A DNA stretch of 64,000 nucleotides from Polytrichum commune. Taxonomy: Eukaryota > Streptophyta > Polytrichopsida > Polytrichales > Polytrichaceae. The notes beneath the pieces were generated by a model. The model was not told the origin of the DNA. It saw nothing but the letters and a program-made list of their open reading frames with translations, and ran no database searches. The DNA is taken from assembly GCA_950295325.1 (NCBI GenBank), contig OX485805.1:48508758-48572757 (forward strand). The letters are read 5' to 3'. The translations under genes and the position numbers were made by a program. Shown piece by piece: positions 47,801 to 59,522 of this stretch. Within the stretch, counting starts at the first letter, position 1. Each line of letters starts with the position of its first letter.

Positions 47801-48252
47801 AGTACTCTAAAAATGGTCACATGAGTATATCTTAGGTGTCTGTAAGGTTTTGAAATTTGCAAAGTTTCTTGTTTTTTTGGTTCTAATATACACAGATGTG
47901 TTTCTAATTCGATGTCAGCACCACATCAGAATCGTCAGATTGGACAGTGGCCGTTGCAGAGGGTCCAGAAGGAGGACAAGCAATAAATGTTCCACAAAGC
48001 ATGGCCCAAATCCTAAATAGGGAGGAAGGGGAATTTTCTCGATCGCAAAGTGGATCAGGGAGCACATCAATGAGGGGTGACCCAGTTTCAGATCACGAAG
48101 ATTCAATGTCCACCCAGACAATGATCGAGTATACAATTCAAATTGTGAATTCAGCCAAGAATCAGTGGCTCAATCAAGCGTCCTCTTCAAACTTTGATGA
48201 AGCCTTGTCACCTGAAACTTCCCAAGAACAACATCAAAGTTCCACTCCATAA
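38831..48252 (+). CDS. MLO-family seven-transmembrane protein
   Basis: Sixteen exons: 38831-38995, 39860-39917, 40097-40371, 41121-41237, 41430-41493, 42102-42196, 43638-43706, 43862-43947, 44404-44453, 44664-44704, 44875-45045, 45364-45399, 45613-45683, 45850-45910, 46374-46639, 47919-48252. Phases agree throughout and give 652 residues. Family blocks in order: APTWALATVATTFVV with RLIHILG (TM1), ELMLLGFISLTLAILRDPVS (TM2), LHIFIFILAVVHVVYSCLTM (TM3), STFVRYHT, CFLQQFYVPRADYLALRLSF, WLWGFVAVFLVMNVN, FYTSFVPVV, LVIGTKLQHVV, FWFNRPKWLLYLLHLILFE, LGVQLLCSFSLLPLFALVSQ, MGSN, and the calmodulin-binding RALRAWYKRAKQRLK with its Trp. MLO proteins are plasma-membrane calcium-channel-related proteins with roles in powdery-mildew susceptibility, root thigmomorphogenesis and fertilisation; the subgroup here is unknown. 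The N-terminal poly-Ser tract and Ser/Gln-rich tail are variable. The gene appears intact. Confidence 0.93.
39490..39735. repeat. Diverged direct duplication, intron-1 copy
   Basis: Second copy of the sequence at 38360-38620 (CCTTTATTGATTA, ACTCAACTGGCCCATTTGTA, GTCTCCCTGTTTGTAG). Confidence 0.8.
42254..42615. mobile_element. MITE-like element in MLO intron 6
   Basis: Imperfect terminal inverted repeats of 24 bases (TACACTCTGACCTCCCTAAT... and ...TATTACGGAGGTTAGGGTGTA) bracket 362 bp. GTA flanks both ends (42251-42253, 42616-42618); alternatively TA is the duplication. A related TGATATTAAGGAGGT lies inside near 42304. Bases 42385-42495 match 24795-24910. Confidence 0.6.
44738..44782. repeat. 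Microsatellite (TTG)n(TCG)n in MLO intron 10
   Basis: About six TTG followed by eight TCG units. Confidence 0.9.
46771..46866 (+). repeat. 5S-rRNA-derived fragment in MLO intron 15
   Basis: CGGATCCCAT, AACTC, AATAGTACTTGGATGGGTGACC and CTTGATTTTTGGTGCA follow the order and spacing of the 3' two thirds of plant 5S rRNA (CCGGATCCCATCAGAACTC ... AGTAGTACTAGGATGGGTGACC ... GTTGCA). The 5' third is missing. It could be a 5S pseudogene, a 5S-derived SINE or part of a Cassandra-type TRIM LTR. Confidence 0.75.
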
Positions 48253-49806
48253 CGATTATAGTTCAGCTGGTTTTTGAAGTCAATTTCCTCATCGAGGCTT
48301 CCCAATTTTGGCCCATCCAACATGAAAGGTTGGATTGATTCATTGATCCACATCCACATTATGACTCACACAAGAAAATTAGGTCTGCCAAGCATATTAG
48401 CTGCAATTAATGAGCACAAAATTGAGATTTTTTTTTAATGTGGAGGTGAAGATTTGCATCAGAATTGATTTTATTTTCTTGGCTGCAATGTACAACTGTA
48501 GCGGGTGTATTAGTATCTGTATATAAGTAGCAGTTGAAACCCATGCCATGGCTTATAATTGCGCAGTTGATTTGTACAATAACTGAAAAATAATGTATGA
48601 AATGATATATTAAAAATCCCACCTTACAATCTTCCATGTGACTCAAATTTTCCTCGTGGATGTCATGCTGATCATTTTTGGAATTTGTGATTTCTAATGA
48701 GACTACAGTGGCCTTGCTGTAATTCTAACCACCAATGCCCTCCAGAATATTCAATGTTTCTGATTATTTTCCAAACGATGCTTCAAGATGATGGAGGGAC
48801 GATTCCACCACAACACAAGATCATTGCTACTTCATGTACCACGAATTTCATACACTACTAGGAAAACATGTGAAATATGACTGGGTTTTGTGACTAAAAA
48901 CGGGCATAAATGATCTTATGACTACTACCCATTTTAGTCATCAACCCAGTCATAACGGACAAGTCAGATTTTGAAATATGACTACAGTCATATCTGCGGG
49001 CATACGTTCCCAATGGCGCGTTCCCGAAATATTTTTGGGTTTTCGATTCTGGGCAGCCCGTCAAATGTGACTATTTATAGTCACAAATATGTGACTCGTA
49101 TTAGTCATAATTATTTGACTGCATTTAGTAAGCTTCTTCAACTCAATGACTAAAATGTCATGAAATGTGGTTCTCATAACATGACTGCCAGTGGTTGCAG
49201 AATATGATCGTGATGACTACAATTAGTCATTGATGTAGTTTTGAAATTCTTAAGGCTCGTCATCCATTCACATGTGTTGGTAAACATTCGAGATGTCGTG
49301 ACTATATCTAGTAATTCCGGATGACTACAACTAGTCACATTTAAAAACAAAATACTGGTTTCTGACTGATTCTCGATTGTTTTCAGTCTAGAAAAAACGA
49401 CTACTCATAGTTATCCACTTAAAAAATTTGCGTATGCTTCCTGATCACTGGTCATCATTTCCAGTTACGTTACTACTTCGTATGTGAAATAATAGTTAGA
49501 ACTTTAGATACATTCAGGATCACGCACAACGATATGACGATATAGATGCGACATATGAGAACAATGTTGACAAAAATTGCAAAAAATCAACCTTTGTTTA
49601 TATAGTCATTGCTTTCAAACATGTGACTAGAGCTAATGAGTACATGTAGTCAGCTTGGGTCACATAACATACTCATCAGACCCAAAAAACTCACTGAAAA
49701 CTAAATGACTACATATAGTCCGCTAAATTCAATCGATCACTACAATCACAGTGAAGCTCTAATATCCAAATTGTTCTAACCAAATTGAATCGTGCCCTAT
49801 TTTAGC

Positions 49807-52800
49807 CTAATTGAGTTCACATGGATGCTTTAGGAATTGGGTGGGCCACAATATAAAGCTGCCTATTGCTTGTCCCATTTTCGTGATCGGTGGGTCGTCC
49901 AAATCTACGCTGCAATAGAGAAGGTACTCGTCAAGTTTGCTCTTTTGCACTTCCACTGAGACACACCCTTCTGGAATTGTGACCTTATGCAACTTGGACC
50001 CTTCCAGGTTAACCACTTTTTCAATACCAACCACCTCTTCTTTTTTCCCATCTTCAACACCCATGATCTCAACAACGTCGCCCTTGCAAAATTTCGAGGT
50101 CGATGAGCCTTCATCCTTTTGTCCGCTTATCTACAATAACACAAACACTTGTAAATAAAGGAATGAGGACTGCCATTAAGACTATTCATGCACTTTAAGA
50201 AAACACCAAATGTGCAGTGCGTTGGGTCCCCTTACCTTTGATGTGTTTTTCTCCTGGTGAGCCCCCATTTTTGTCTTCTTTCCTATCTGGGGCCGAGACA
50301 ACATGACTGCTTGATTGCTTCTGTTTTGCAGCTTGTCCCCGTGTCTTCCTTTGCTCAACAACTAGGGATCCCTTCGAAGACCGGCTTTGCTCCCCCTCGT
50401 CCAAGGACCCCTTCTCCTTTCTCCTCTGCTTGCTGGTGGTACCCTTCTCAGTCCGGGGTATTTTCTGCTCACCCCCCATGATTTCCAGCTTTTGATTCTT
50501 AGTGATCCTCCTTTTCTTCTCACCAGGTGGACGAGGCTTCGGGAGGGACGTCAAAGCAACATCGTCCACATCTTCCTTCCTTTTGCTGACTTCTTCCATC
50601 TGCATGCCCTCTCTTCCATCAGAGATTTCTTTGGAATCCTTAGATCAACCATAGTCAGTCATGCAGTGACAGTCAATGTTAAAGGGAATTTTCTGACTAA
50701 AGCTAGTCACAAATAGTCTAGAACGTGACTAATGTTAGTCATAGTCTCCATAAACTTCACTAGCACTAGTCATAAGCAACTCGAAACTTTGAGGTTCATA
50801 GACAACGAGCACAAAAACACCTAAACTTAAACTGTGATTAACCATTGATTATGTGTCTCAAACCTCTGCAACATACCTTTTCACTGCAGACAACGTCGTC
50901 AATTTTCAGCTCATTCTTCATTTTCTCCCCTCCACTGTCATTTCCACGTTTAGGGACAATATTATCTTTGTCCATATTCTCTGCTGAGCTGCTTGCAGCT
51001 CCACCTTCCACCTGTACATTTGGAGGAGGTACTGCGTCTGCCTGTGGAATCTTCAAGGCAGCTAATATCAACTTCAGGCTCTCCTCTAACCCATCCATGC
51101 GTCTGTGTATGTCTCTATCCGGCACCATTTTCGAGTGCATGCTGGACGGCGAGCTGCGATCAAATCTGCTTCCTCCTGGTGACATGGAGGAGACATGGCT
51201 GCCACTTGCCTTCTTAGTTACAACCTCTTTTTCCTTTCGCATGGACAAGTCAAATTCTTGCCGTGTTAGAGTCCTCTCCAATTCAATGGCCTGCACCAAC
51301 ATAGTCTTCCCTTGCAAAGTGGATCATTGAATCCTATCATGAAAGATTAAGGTAACATTGACTGCCTCAAACAAAGGTTGATGGTCCAAAACTTACCAGA
51401 TTGTGTGCAAGCCCATCTGAGTCCCGAGCTGAGATCGATGGCCTCTTCAACTGTACCCGGTTCTCTCTTAGCTTCTCCGCCTCCTTTACCTTCCTCTCCT
51501 CCACAATCAGCTTTGAGAGGCTCACCCAATGGTCTTGACGAATGTGCTTAGGCTTTGTCCTCCCAGCTAATAATGCCTTCTTCAGCTGATATCTCTTAGT
51601 CTTCAACTGGTTTTTCAACAACGAGTGGAATGCTTCCTCGGTGACTCGCCCAAGTCCTCCCTCATAATCAAAGGTGTTGTCAACACGTTGCTTGATGGAG
51701 AGCAACATTGTTGTGATGTGCATGTGGTAGTTGTCGACGCTGAAGTCCACATCTTGTGCATGGCCCTGCAGGCACGTCATGCACAACGGCCTGTTTTGTC
51801 CGCAGGGATGGCCCTTCATGTCAACCTCCACTGTGTATCTCTTCTTGTCATGGTGTTCTCTTTCCCGAACTCCCAATTGTTGCTGTAGCTCCACATTTCG
51901 TCTGCGACTACATAGCTCAGAGTCCTCCTTCCGCATCACCGTGTCTTCCTTGAGCCTTTCACTTCCATGTCCCTGCCCATGTTGCGCACTGCCTCCAGAG
52001 TATTGTGCATGCGCGTGTTGTCCACCTTGTCGTCGACGTTGTGAACTCAACAACTCCAACTTCTGCAACTCCAATTTCTTGATCTCCAGGTCAAGTGACA
52101 TGGCTGCATCCACGTGGGCATCACCTTCTGAATCGGGAGCGCGATCATCAATATTTGATGATGGAATTGCCACATCGTCGACTGGAGGTTCCTCTTCGTA
52201 GAAATCATGCTCCATTGAATCGCTTGGCCATGATGCCTGCGACATCTTCACGGCAGGTGCACTCGCGGGGCGTGGTGCAGATTGGGTGACGCGCTTTGGA
52301 ACCCCGAACTCAGGGCTGGATTGGGAAGGACGTTTTCTTACAATCCACTGTACTAGTTCTGACGTCTTCAGCTCTTGGACATGACATAAACATTGAATTA
52401 TGGGGAGTAGTCAAATTTTGGAGAGATGCTGATTGCAACTAGTCATAGTTGTGGTAGTTGTGACTATAGGTAGTCATATGTTTGGTATACATGACTACAA
52501 CTAGTCATACTGCAGGCAGATGTGACTATATATAGTCAGATTTTTGGTATATATGACTACAACTAGTCATACTGCAGGCATATGTGACTACAGAGATTAG
52601 GCTTTGGTATTGCATGAAACTACAACTCACATTGCCTACAAAAATAATGTATCCCAAGATGTGCCTTGATCAGTGTTACCTTTCCCTTAACTCGTAGAGG
52701 CAGTGTGGCTGGCTCTTCCCCCTCCTCTAACTCCGTATCCTCGTCGTCTTCAGAAGGCTCCGAATCAGCAACACCCTTTTCCTCGCAGACTGACCTATTT

Positions 52801-53077
52801 ATCCTCGCAGATCTCCTCGTACTTGAAGGTGGGTTGGAAGGCTGTGTACACCGCACAGATTGCCGAGTGGACCTCCGCTTATGTGGAATTGGAGCCTCCC
52901 TGGAGTCCGCATACATGTCAGACATCACATTGCCATGCGATTCAAGATATGACTCAAAATTTGTGGCAATCTAGCAACTCCCTGGAATACTTCTTCCACA
53001 CGTTCGTCCGGCAAGTTCGCCACCAACATCATTATCTCCGGTACAGAGGGTGGATCATGATTAGGCATTTGTCCCAT
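49807..53077 (-). pseudogene. CACTA accessory protein gene (Transposase_24/En-Spm-like)
   Basis: Minus-strand exons: 53077-52680 (start MGQMPNHDPPSVPE; a one-base loss near 52971 shifts frame into NFESYLESHGNVMSDMYADS), 52371-51397, 51290-50877, 50638-50236 and 50130-49807. The 52680/52371 splice (VKGK to LKTSELVQWIVRKR) is in phase with a GTAACA donor; 51397 and 50877 have GTAAGT and GTATGT donors. The 52371 exon carries an acidic N-terminal part, a Gln/His-rich segment and DHWVSLSKLIVEERKVKEAE...LRENRVQLKRP, the pattern of plant Transposase_24 proteins (x-W-x-L...NR.K). The last exon (HKVTIPEGCVSVEV...MGQAIGSFILWP) matches their C-terminal 'A-G-x-x-W-P' end. The last junction does not keep phase. 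Expected role: binding the subterminal repeats. Confidence 0.65.
52455..52605. repeat. Tandem palindromic CACTA subterminal units
   Basis: TGACTATAGGTAGTCATATG, TGACTACAACTAGTCATACT, TGACTATATATAGTCAGATT and TGACTACAACTAGTCATACT occur in succession with GCAGGCA(G/T)ATG and TTTGGTATA spacers. Confidence 0.9.
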
Positions 53078-53344
53078 TAACAACCTATGCTGCAGCTAGA
53101 GGAGGAGTTCATAAACAAAATTAGGGTTTAGTGAGCACTAAAAAGAGCTGGAGTTGCGTTGTTTTTTCCCTCTCTCAGGTGCCTTCGGAGGCTTCGAGTG
53201 CTTTGCACCCGCCACCCCTGCAGCCAAGTTGGTGATGCCCAACTCTCAAAATCGAGCGAGATTGCGCTCGATGCTTGCTTTTCGCTGTGCCTCGTAGGCG
53301 TTTGGCACTCCGCGCTTAGGGGCAGCTGCCCTCGACCTCACCGC

Positions 53345-53527
53345 CTACGCCTCCGCCACGGAGTCCTCGCTGCTGGAGCCGATTTTGTTGTTGCCGCCGC
53401 TGTTGCTGCACGCCCACTCCTCGCTCGACTGCTCCGCCTTAGACGTCTCCTGCGCTAAGGACGTCGCCGACTCCTTACTCTTCGAGCTGCTGCTCCTGCT
53501 CTCCGTCGACCACTTGAACTTCGCCAT
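53345..53527 (-). CDS. Possible Ser-rich small exon
   Basis: ATG at 53527 in a GC-rich stretch (GGCCGCCATGGCG context), 60 codons starting MAKFKWSTES, then Ser/Glu/Ala-rich to a stop. It is upstream of the CACTA accessory gene on the same strand and could be its first exon or the start of a captured gene. No homology is recognised. Confidence 0.25.
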   Translation of the reverse strand: MAKFKWSTESRSSSSKSKESATSLAQETSKAEQSSEEWACSNSGGNNKIGSSSEDSVAEA

Positions 53528-54293
53528 GGCGGCCGCACACCCCCTTGCCGCGAAGACGACGTGAAGGTACCGCTTCGGCCGTGGACGTCGCCATTTCTCT
53601 GCCCCCCTGCAACTATAAGGTAAGACCTACACAATGGCACCAAGAGAAATGGTTTAGTCTTGGCTGCGGGGATGTAGAAGCGAGTGACAACGCAATAAGA
53701 CCGAATTAGGGTTTCATCGTTAATTGGGGGGGGGGGTGCTCATTGATTACTGATTAATTTTGTAGTCATACTAGTCCTCACAGACATATGACTGTCTATT
53801 TAGGGTCAGACTTGTGACTTGTTTGACTGCATGACTAAAGGTAGTCATATTTAGGACTACATGACTAAATCTAGTTAGATATAGGGACAAAGTGACCACA
53901 GGTAGTCATATCACCACTAGAATATGATGTCCAAATCAACAAGTAACCAACTATTTTTTGTTAAACTGTGTACGTCAATGACCATTTCAACAAAATTCTA
54001 ATATTTTGTTAATTTGAACAAAATGACTGTTCTTATTTCTGTTAGATTACGTACTGTACCTTTTCTTTGACAAATTAATGGGCTTTTAGATTAGGATATG
54101 CTGATGTGGCGATATTCAAAGGAAATAATTTTTTTATTTTATTTTTTGTATTCACAGAAAGGTATAAAGTTCTAACCTTGCACCACATGCGCTGATGTTT
54201 TTCATCCATCCATTTTTTTATTTTTTCCTAAGGTTTAATACCATTTGTATGGGAAGGATCATCAAAATATGAGAATGTGAACTTCTGAAAAAT

Positions 54294-54801
54294 TACATAA
54301 ATAGCGGTTTTTGCAAAAAACATACTCAGAGGCAAAATGTTTTTACATAAATAGCGGTTTTTGCAAAAAACAAACTCATAAGTAAAATGTTTTTACATAA
54401 ATAGCGGTTTTTGCAAAAAACATACTCAGAGGTATAATGTTTTTACATAAATAGCGGTTTTTGCAAAAAACATACTTAGAGGTAAAATATTTTTACATAA
54501 ATAGCGGTTTTAATTTGCAAAAAACATACTCAGAGGTAAAATGTTTTTACATAAATAGCAGTTTTAATTTGCAAAAAACATACTCAGAGGTAAAATGTTT
54601 TTACATAAATAACAGTTTTTGCAAAAAACATATTCAGAGGTATAATATTTTTACATAAATAACGGTTTTTGTAAAAAACATTCTCAGAGGTAAAATGTTT
54701 TTACATAAATAGCGGTTTTTGCAAAAAACATACTCAGATGTATAATGTTTTTACATAAATAACGGTTTTTGCAAAAAACATACTCAGAGGTATAATGTTT
54801 T
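54294..54801. repeat. Ten-copy 50-54-bp tandem array
   Basis: TACATAAATAGCGGTTTTTG recurs at 54294, 54344, 54394, 54444, 54494, 54548, 54602, 54652, 54702 and 54752, each followed by CAAAAAACATACTCAGAGGT. Two units carry a four-base TAAT-type insertion after the GGTTTT, giving the 54-base spacing. GTTTTTGCAAAAAAC inside each unit is nearly self-complementary. Confidence 0.95.
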
Positions 54802-55913
54802 GTAGTTAGCTTTTTGATTATAAATAAATCCATGGAACAATCAGGGAAGACTTAAAAGGTGATTATTATATCATCTAGGTGTCTTAAACAAGGTTTGTTA
54901 GGTAAAACATAGGGTTATAACACTTTATTTCCATTAAGGTGTGTCAATTAGTTTACGGGCAAGAGATAAAAACTGCTAAAAGATCTCTCCACGATGGTAA
55001 ATGCAAATGTGACGGTCTCTCTTCTCACTCTAAGTCCCAGTCAATGGTCTGGCAGTGAATTCATTTTAAATGGACCAAGTGCGGTGCAAAAGCATAGGGC
55101 TCGCCATCGACTATCGTCATTTGCAAAAGCAACCCATTCAGTCTTGCTTATCAAAATCGAGGGCACTTTGATATTGACCATAAGCTGGTATTTAATTAAT
55201 CCTTTTTAATTGAACTTGAAATGGTCGGTGCAGTCATCCCCTCATGGTTGTTGCAATTCATTAATTAATTTCTCCATTTTAAGTTATACAGTCCGACCAT
55301 AGTCTTTACCGAGTCTTGGTCAAAGCAATAGATCTCTCCTCATAGCGTTTACCATAGATTTACCATAGCGTCTCTCCTCAAGGCAATAGATCAAAGCTAA
55401 GTAATTGTTAAAACCCTCAATACATAAATAAATTACTTTGGCTTGTATTTAAATTTAGAACAATCCATTATAGAAATGACAATTTCCCAAAGATATCTTA
55501 TTCAATTAAGATTACGATTGATTGTCAAAACATACCATTGCCGTAAAGGTCATGACTTTTAGTCTTCTGGGTTTTCCAACGCAACATTCCACAGACCATA
55601 GCCTTTTTCTTTTAACATTACATCAATCATGAAAGAGGAGGGGAGAGCAGTTTCTCCATTTACACAACAATGTCCATAGTCTTCTAAAGAAATTCAGTCC
55701 CAACCTCGTACACCGCAACAAACTTCACCCTCTACTTTCTCAAAAAGATTATTGTGACATGTCAGTTCTTTTCTGTGATTTTACTGTGATATATGGTTCA
55801 GTGTGGTTAGGCCTAATTGCCCCTCTGTTTCCTCCAAGGTAACCTACACAGGGAGTGATTTGCTCTTGCTATCATCAGGCCATAGATTTCCAGAGAATGA
55901 CCTGTAATTATGA

Positions 55914-56335
55914 GTCCTCCCCACGGGTAGATCACTTCATTGTCAAGTTGAACACCACGTGCGACCAAAAAAAATCTTCTTTTGGTAAGTTGCACCACCA
56001 AAATGGGTCAAAATTTTATCAATTTTTTTTCATGAGTAGATATACACAGTACCTATGACATAGTCAAAAGTTGTAACTAAATTTGATGATTTGTTTTTTT
56101 CATAAAACATACCATTTCTAACTAGAATGACACATAATTGAACTAAAAAATTTAATAAAAAAATAAAGATGACTAAAAATTTCAAAAAAATACAAAAGAT
56201 ACTATCAATGGTTATGTATATGTAGAAAAAATATCATAAATTTTAAAATTATATATGGCATGTAATATAGGGGTAGCAAACTTTGTCCGCACGTGGTGTC
56301 AACTTGACAATGAAGTGACCTCCCCGTGGTCCTCC
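55914..56335. repeat. Imperfect inverted repeat, about 50-bp arms
   Basis: Left arm 55914-55966 contains TCACTTCATTGTCAAGTTG and CACCACGTGCG; right arm 56286-56335 contains CGCACGTGGTGTCAACTTGA and CAATGAAGTGA. The 320-bp middle is AT-rich. This is a foldback/MITE-like structure without visible target duplication. Confidence 0.75.
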
Positions 56336-57767
56336 CTCTTCGCTAATTTCTGGTCACATAACCTTTTCGTTTGTTTAGACCGCGACAATTGCCTGATACA
56401 AATACCACCTAGCCTAACAGTAGGTTCTGACAATAGAGCTTTTCATAACATGTTTTCTCTTATACTACTTTCTTTAATAAAATCAGCTTACAATCTCAAA
56501 CCGTAGTCTTATCAATCTCAGTAATAACCGATAAGGACTCCGCTAAATACAACATGAATATAACAGAGACTTTCTCTAATTCAACTACTCACTGTCTACA
56601 GTCCATCCTCTATAAATGTTACACCTATAAGTGTTAACCCTCTCTAAATGTTAACTTCCTTCTACTCCCCATATATTGCACACTATAAATGTTAAACGTG
56701 TTAACTGTTAACAAAGTGGTACTCCCTTCTTTGTAAATTTGACTCTATAAATGTTAACTTTGATCCACTCCCGAGGGTTAACCTTTATAGAGGGTAAACT
56801 GTATTGTCTCGTGATGACTGAGTAGGATCTCTTGCAAATTCATATAATATCAGCATTAATTCCAGGGTTCACTATGACCGGATTTCGAGCCTACCAACGA
56901 TAATAATCACAAACAACCATGATTCCTTACACACATATCTCATTGAAGAACACGGTTTCAACATTGACATTCATTATTTCAAACAGGCTATAGATTTAGA
57001 GTTCTCCGAGACCAGTTCACCCTCACTTTTCATACTCATTTCCAATTGCCTGCAGTTATCCCAAATTATTTAAAATATCCTTACCCACATAATTCAATCA
57101 CTGCAAAGGTGATAGCCCTCTATCAACCTTCAGAGACAATAGACTTGGATTATCCTTTGTCATAAGACCTACTGAATTCAGATCTCTACCTACCAGAAGT
57201 CGGCATCATCCAAACATTATAGCATAGCCCCACAGATACTTAAACATTCACTATCGCCATCCAAGGAACTTAAAATCAGAGTGCAATTTGAGATATATAC
57301 TTTACTTTCATATATAAAGGTCTCAAGCACAAATATGAAATCGAAATATGTTCACAGATTCACACGAGTTACCGAAATCTCTAGTACATGCTCCCTGGAG
57401 TTTCACGAATCACTCATTCACGACAGAAATGATAATTAACTACAATATTATCAGGCCTGCAATAACTCCAGCAGTTCGACTCCAACATGTAGACTGTTTT
57501 TATCCAGGCTCTCCCAGCCCAGCCGATAGGCTACTAGAAAAACTACTTTCTCCCACTAGGCACAGACTGTTGCTATTTTCAGACAAAAAATAATCCCCCC
57601 TTCTCCCTCCTCTGCAGCCCCTTTGAGTCTGTCTATAGCTCTGACAGTTACTTTTCGGCATAACAGACTATGGTCCTGTTCATATCTACTGGCTTCTACT
57701 AATTCAGTTATAATTTAGCCTATTTCTCACTTAAGCTCTATTTAGCTTCAAAAAAACCAAAAAATTG

Positions 57768-57850
57768 GCTTTACATGTTTTTACATAAATAGCGGTTTTT
57801 GCAAAAAACAAACTCAGAGGAAAAACATACTCAAACAAGAATAGCGGTTT
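57768..57850. repeat. Isolated copy of the 50-bp array unit
   Basis: ACATAAATAGCGGTTTTTGC then AAAAAACAAACTCAGAGG, and a partial second unit (AGAATAGCGGTTTTT), 3 kb to the right of the main array. Confidence 0.9.
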
Positions 57851-58267
57851 TTAGTAATTAAAAAGATATTAATCTTCAAGTAGGGTATATAAATAATATA
57901 TGTGTAAAAATATATTCAATCAACTGAAATAATATAATTTCAACAAGTCAAAAGTCTTTATATACTATCTTCAAGCTCATAAAAATAATAAAATAATAAA
58001 AATACTATACAATTAATATTTGGAATTATCTTAACTTTGTATGAACATTACGTTTAAAAATAAAGATAAGTGAAGATTGACTCTCAAAACAAAACAAATA
58101 TTATAGTTTGAAACTTAAATTTAAATTATACTATCGTTTATTTGATAAACTTTTAAATATCTATATTCAAAAAGAAATTTCACCAATGTCTTTTGTATCT
58201 TGATTACAAACAAAATATTCAATTTTTTTAATAAATAGTGTTATGACCCAAGTCTAGTACTTTTCTA

Positions 58268-59211
58268 CTAGTATCTAAAATTCCAAATTTTTAATGCTTT
58301 TAAACCTGCTTTTAAAACAATAGGCTTTACTAAGACGGCAACTCCATATTGCTTATACCCCGTATTTTCAGTTGTACCATAGTTTATTTTTGAAGCATCA
58401 AAACATATTAAAGTCCCACGCGTTGGGCGAAAAAATAATCCATAGTCCTTTATACGGAATTGTGCCCGTTCAATTCGAGAGTGGTCTGGAATCTCTGCAA
58501 AATATGTTGAATTCAATTACAACACTAGAAACTATTGAATCTAGAATTTTTTTTAAAAATTCTAGTATAACATACGATGACATAATTTTATACTAGTTTT
58601 AAAATAAATTCTCTGATTGAAAATTACCTTCATGGATCCAAAATATAAACCTGGAACCTCCATCTTTATCATTTATATGGTCAGAAGACCAATATTTCTC
58701 TGTCACGTTCATCGTTGTGAATGAAGTATATCCAATACGACCCCACAGTATCCCCAACTCTTTCCGAACTAAATTTTGCAAATCTTTAATCCAAGATGAT
58801 ATTTGAATATTCAACATGTCGAATACTCTAGTCGCTGTTCGTGCACTTAGTGTGTTTAAATCTGTAGCTAAAATTTTCATATTTTTTTCCCTATTTTTTC
58901 TATTAGTTTGCTTATATATGCCAAATCCTTCAGCGTAGCAATTTCTCCATAAAAAAACAACCATATCCCCACCACTCTTTTCTTTATCCCTTTCTATTAT
59001 TTTTCCTGCAGTATATAGTATACTACATTCATTGGTCAATATGTTTATCAATTCATTTGGAAAAAAATTGAAATCAATAATTGCCATTACTTTTTTATTT
59101 TCAACCAAAATTGCAGAAGTAGTGATTTCAGTGAAGGCATCTAAAAAATCCACCTTTTTAGATACATAGATCACATGGCGAATTCCAATTGGAATTGAAA
59201 CTCCTTGTGAT
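58268..59211 (-). CDS. Unrecognised two-exon gene (partial), jelly-roll-like
   Basis: Exon 59211-58628 (after a GTTTAG acceptor, donor GTAATT) joins in phase 1 to exon 58494-58268, giving about 270 residues. No ATG is found at the 5' end, so an upstream exon is missing. Visible blocks: VSKKVDFLDAFTEITTSAIL, LGILWGRIGYTSF, SSDHINDKDGGSRFIFWIHE, then GLFFRPTRGTLICFDASKIN with YGTTEN and GYKQYGVAVLVK. H-x-N-D near residue 185 followed after about 45 residues by RGTLICFDA...YGTT has the spacing of 2-oxoglutarate dioxygenase double-stranded beta-helix domains, but the distal His is not evident, so function is not claimed. It is divergent from the gene starting at 59523. Confidence 0.45.
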
Positions 59212-59266
59212 CTAAACTTTTGTATTACAACATAACATTATTTAGCGGCCTCAATTTGACCTCATT

Positions 59267-59308
59267 AAAAGAGTATCAAACCGGCGCGCGCCAGTTTGAT
59301 GCTCTTTT
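59267..59308. repeat. 42-bp near-perfect palindrome between divergent genes
   Basis: Arms AAAAGAGTATCAAAC and GTTTGATGCTCTTTT (one mismatch) surround a GGCGCGCGCC core, a perfect 10-base palindrome. GC-rich in an AT-rich setting. Confidence 0.9.
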
Positions 59309-59522
59309 GAGAGCTAATGTAATACTACATATAAAATTTTACTTAGCCTATTTTTAAATGATTTGGGTATATACTTTTACTAGTTAACATTTAATATAAA
59401 GTTTCAAAGACAAAACCAACACTAGAAGACAAAAAAAAGTATTCACCTAAAGTAGGTCAAGATCAAAACAAAATTAGAAAGCAACTAAATAACAAAAAAT
59501 AACCCGTGCAAGTCGGCAGTAT

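Larger units (their letters stand above)
48853..53930. mobile_element. CACTA (En/Spm) transposon, non-autonomous or decayed
   Basis: The left terminus CACTACTAGGAAAA (48853-48866) is a standard CACTA terminal inverted repeat, preceded by ATA. The next 900 bp, the intervals 50640-50830 and 52400-52620, and the right part 53760-53925 are full of TGACTA(N2-6)TAGTCA palindromes, the subterminal repeats expected for binding the element's own protein. A complementary right terminus (TTTTCCTAGTAGTG) was not found, so the right border is set by the last palindromes. No DDE transposase (Transposase_21) is seen. The left end is 600 bp after the MLO stop codon. Confidence 0.75.
53931..58267. other. AT-rich, gene-free interval with tandem array and inverted repeats
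   Basis: No coding gene is supported. It holds the tandem array at 54294-54801, inverted arms at 55914-55966 and 56286-56335, and an isolated array unit at 57768-57850. Confidence 0.7.

Noticed and set aside
50257-52201. Plus-strand Ser/Pro/Cys-rich frames over the CACTA accessory gene
   Set aside because: Antisense to exons with good donors and acceptors and Transposase_24-like motifs on the minus strand.
53159-53458. Plus-strand 99-codon Arg/Leu-rich frame
   Set aside because: GC-rich accidental frame without motif; the opposite strand has a better start context, though that too is weak.
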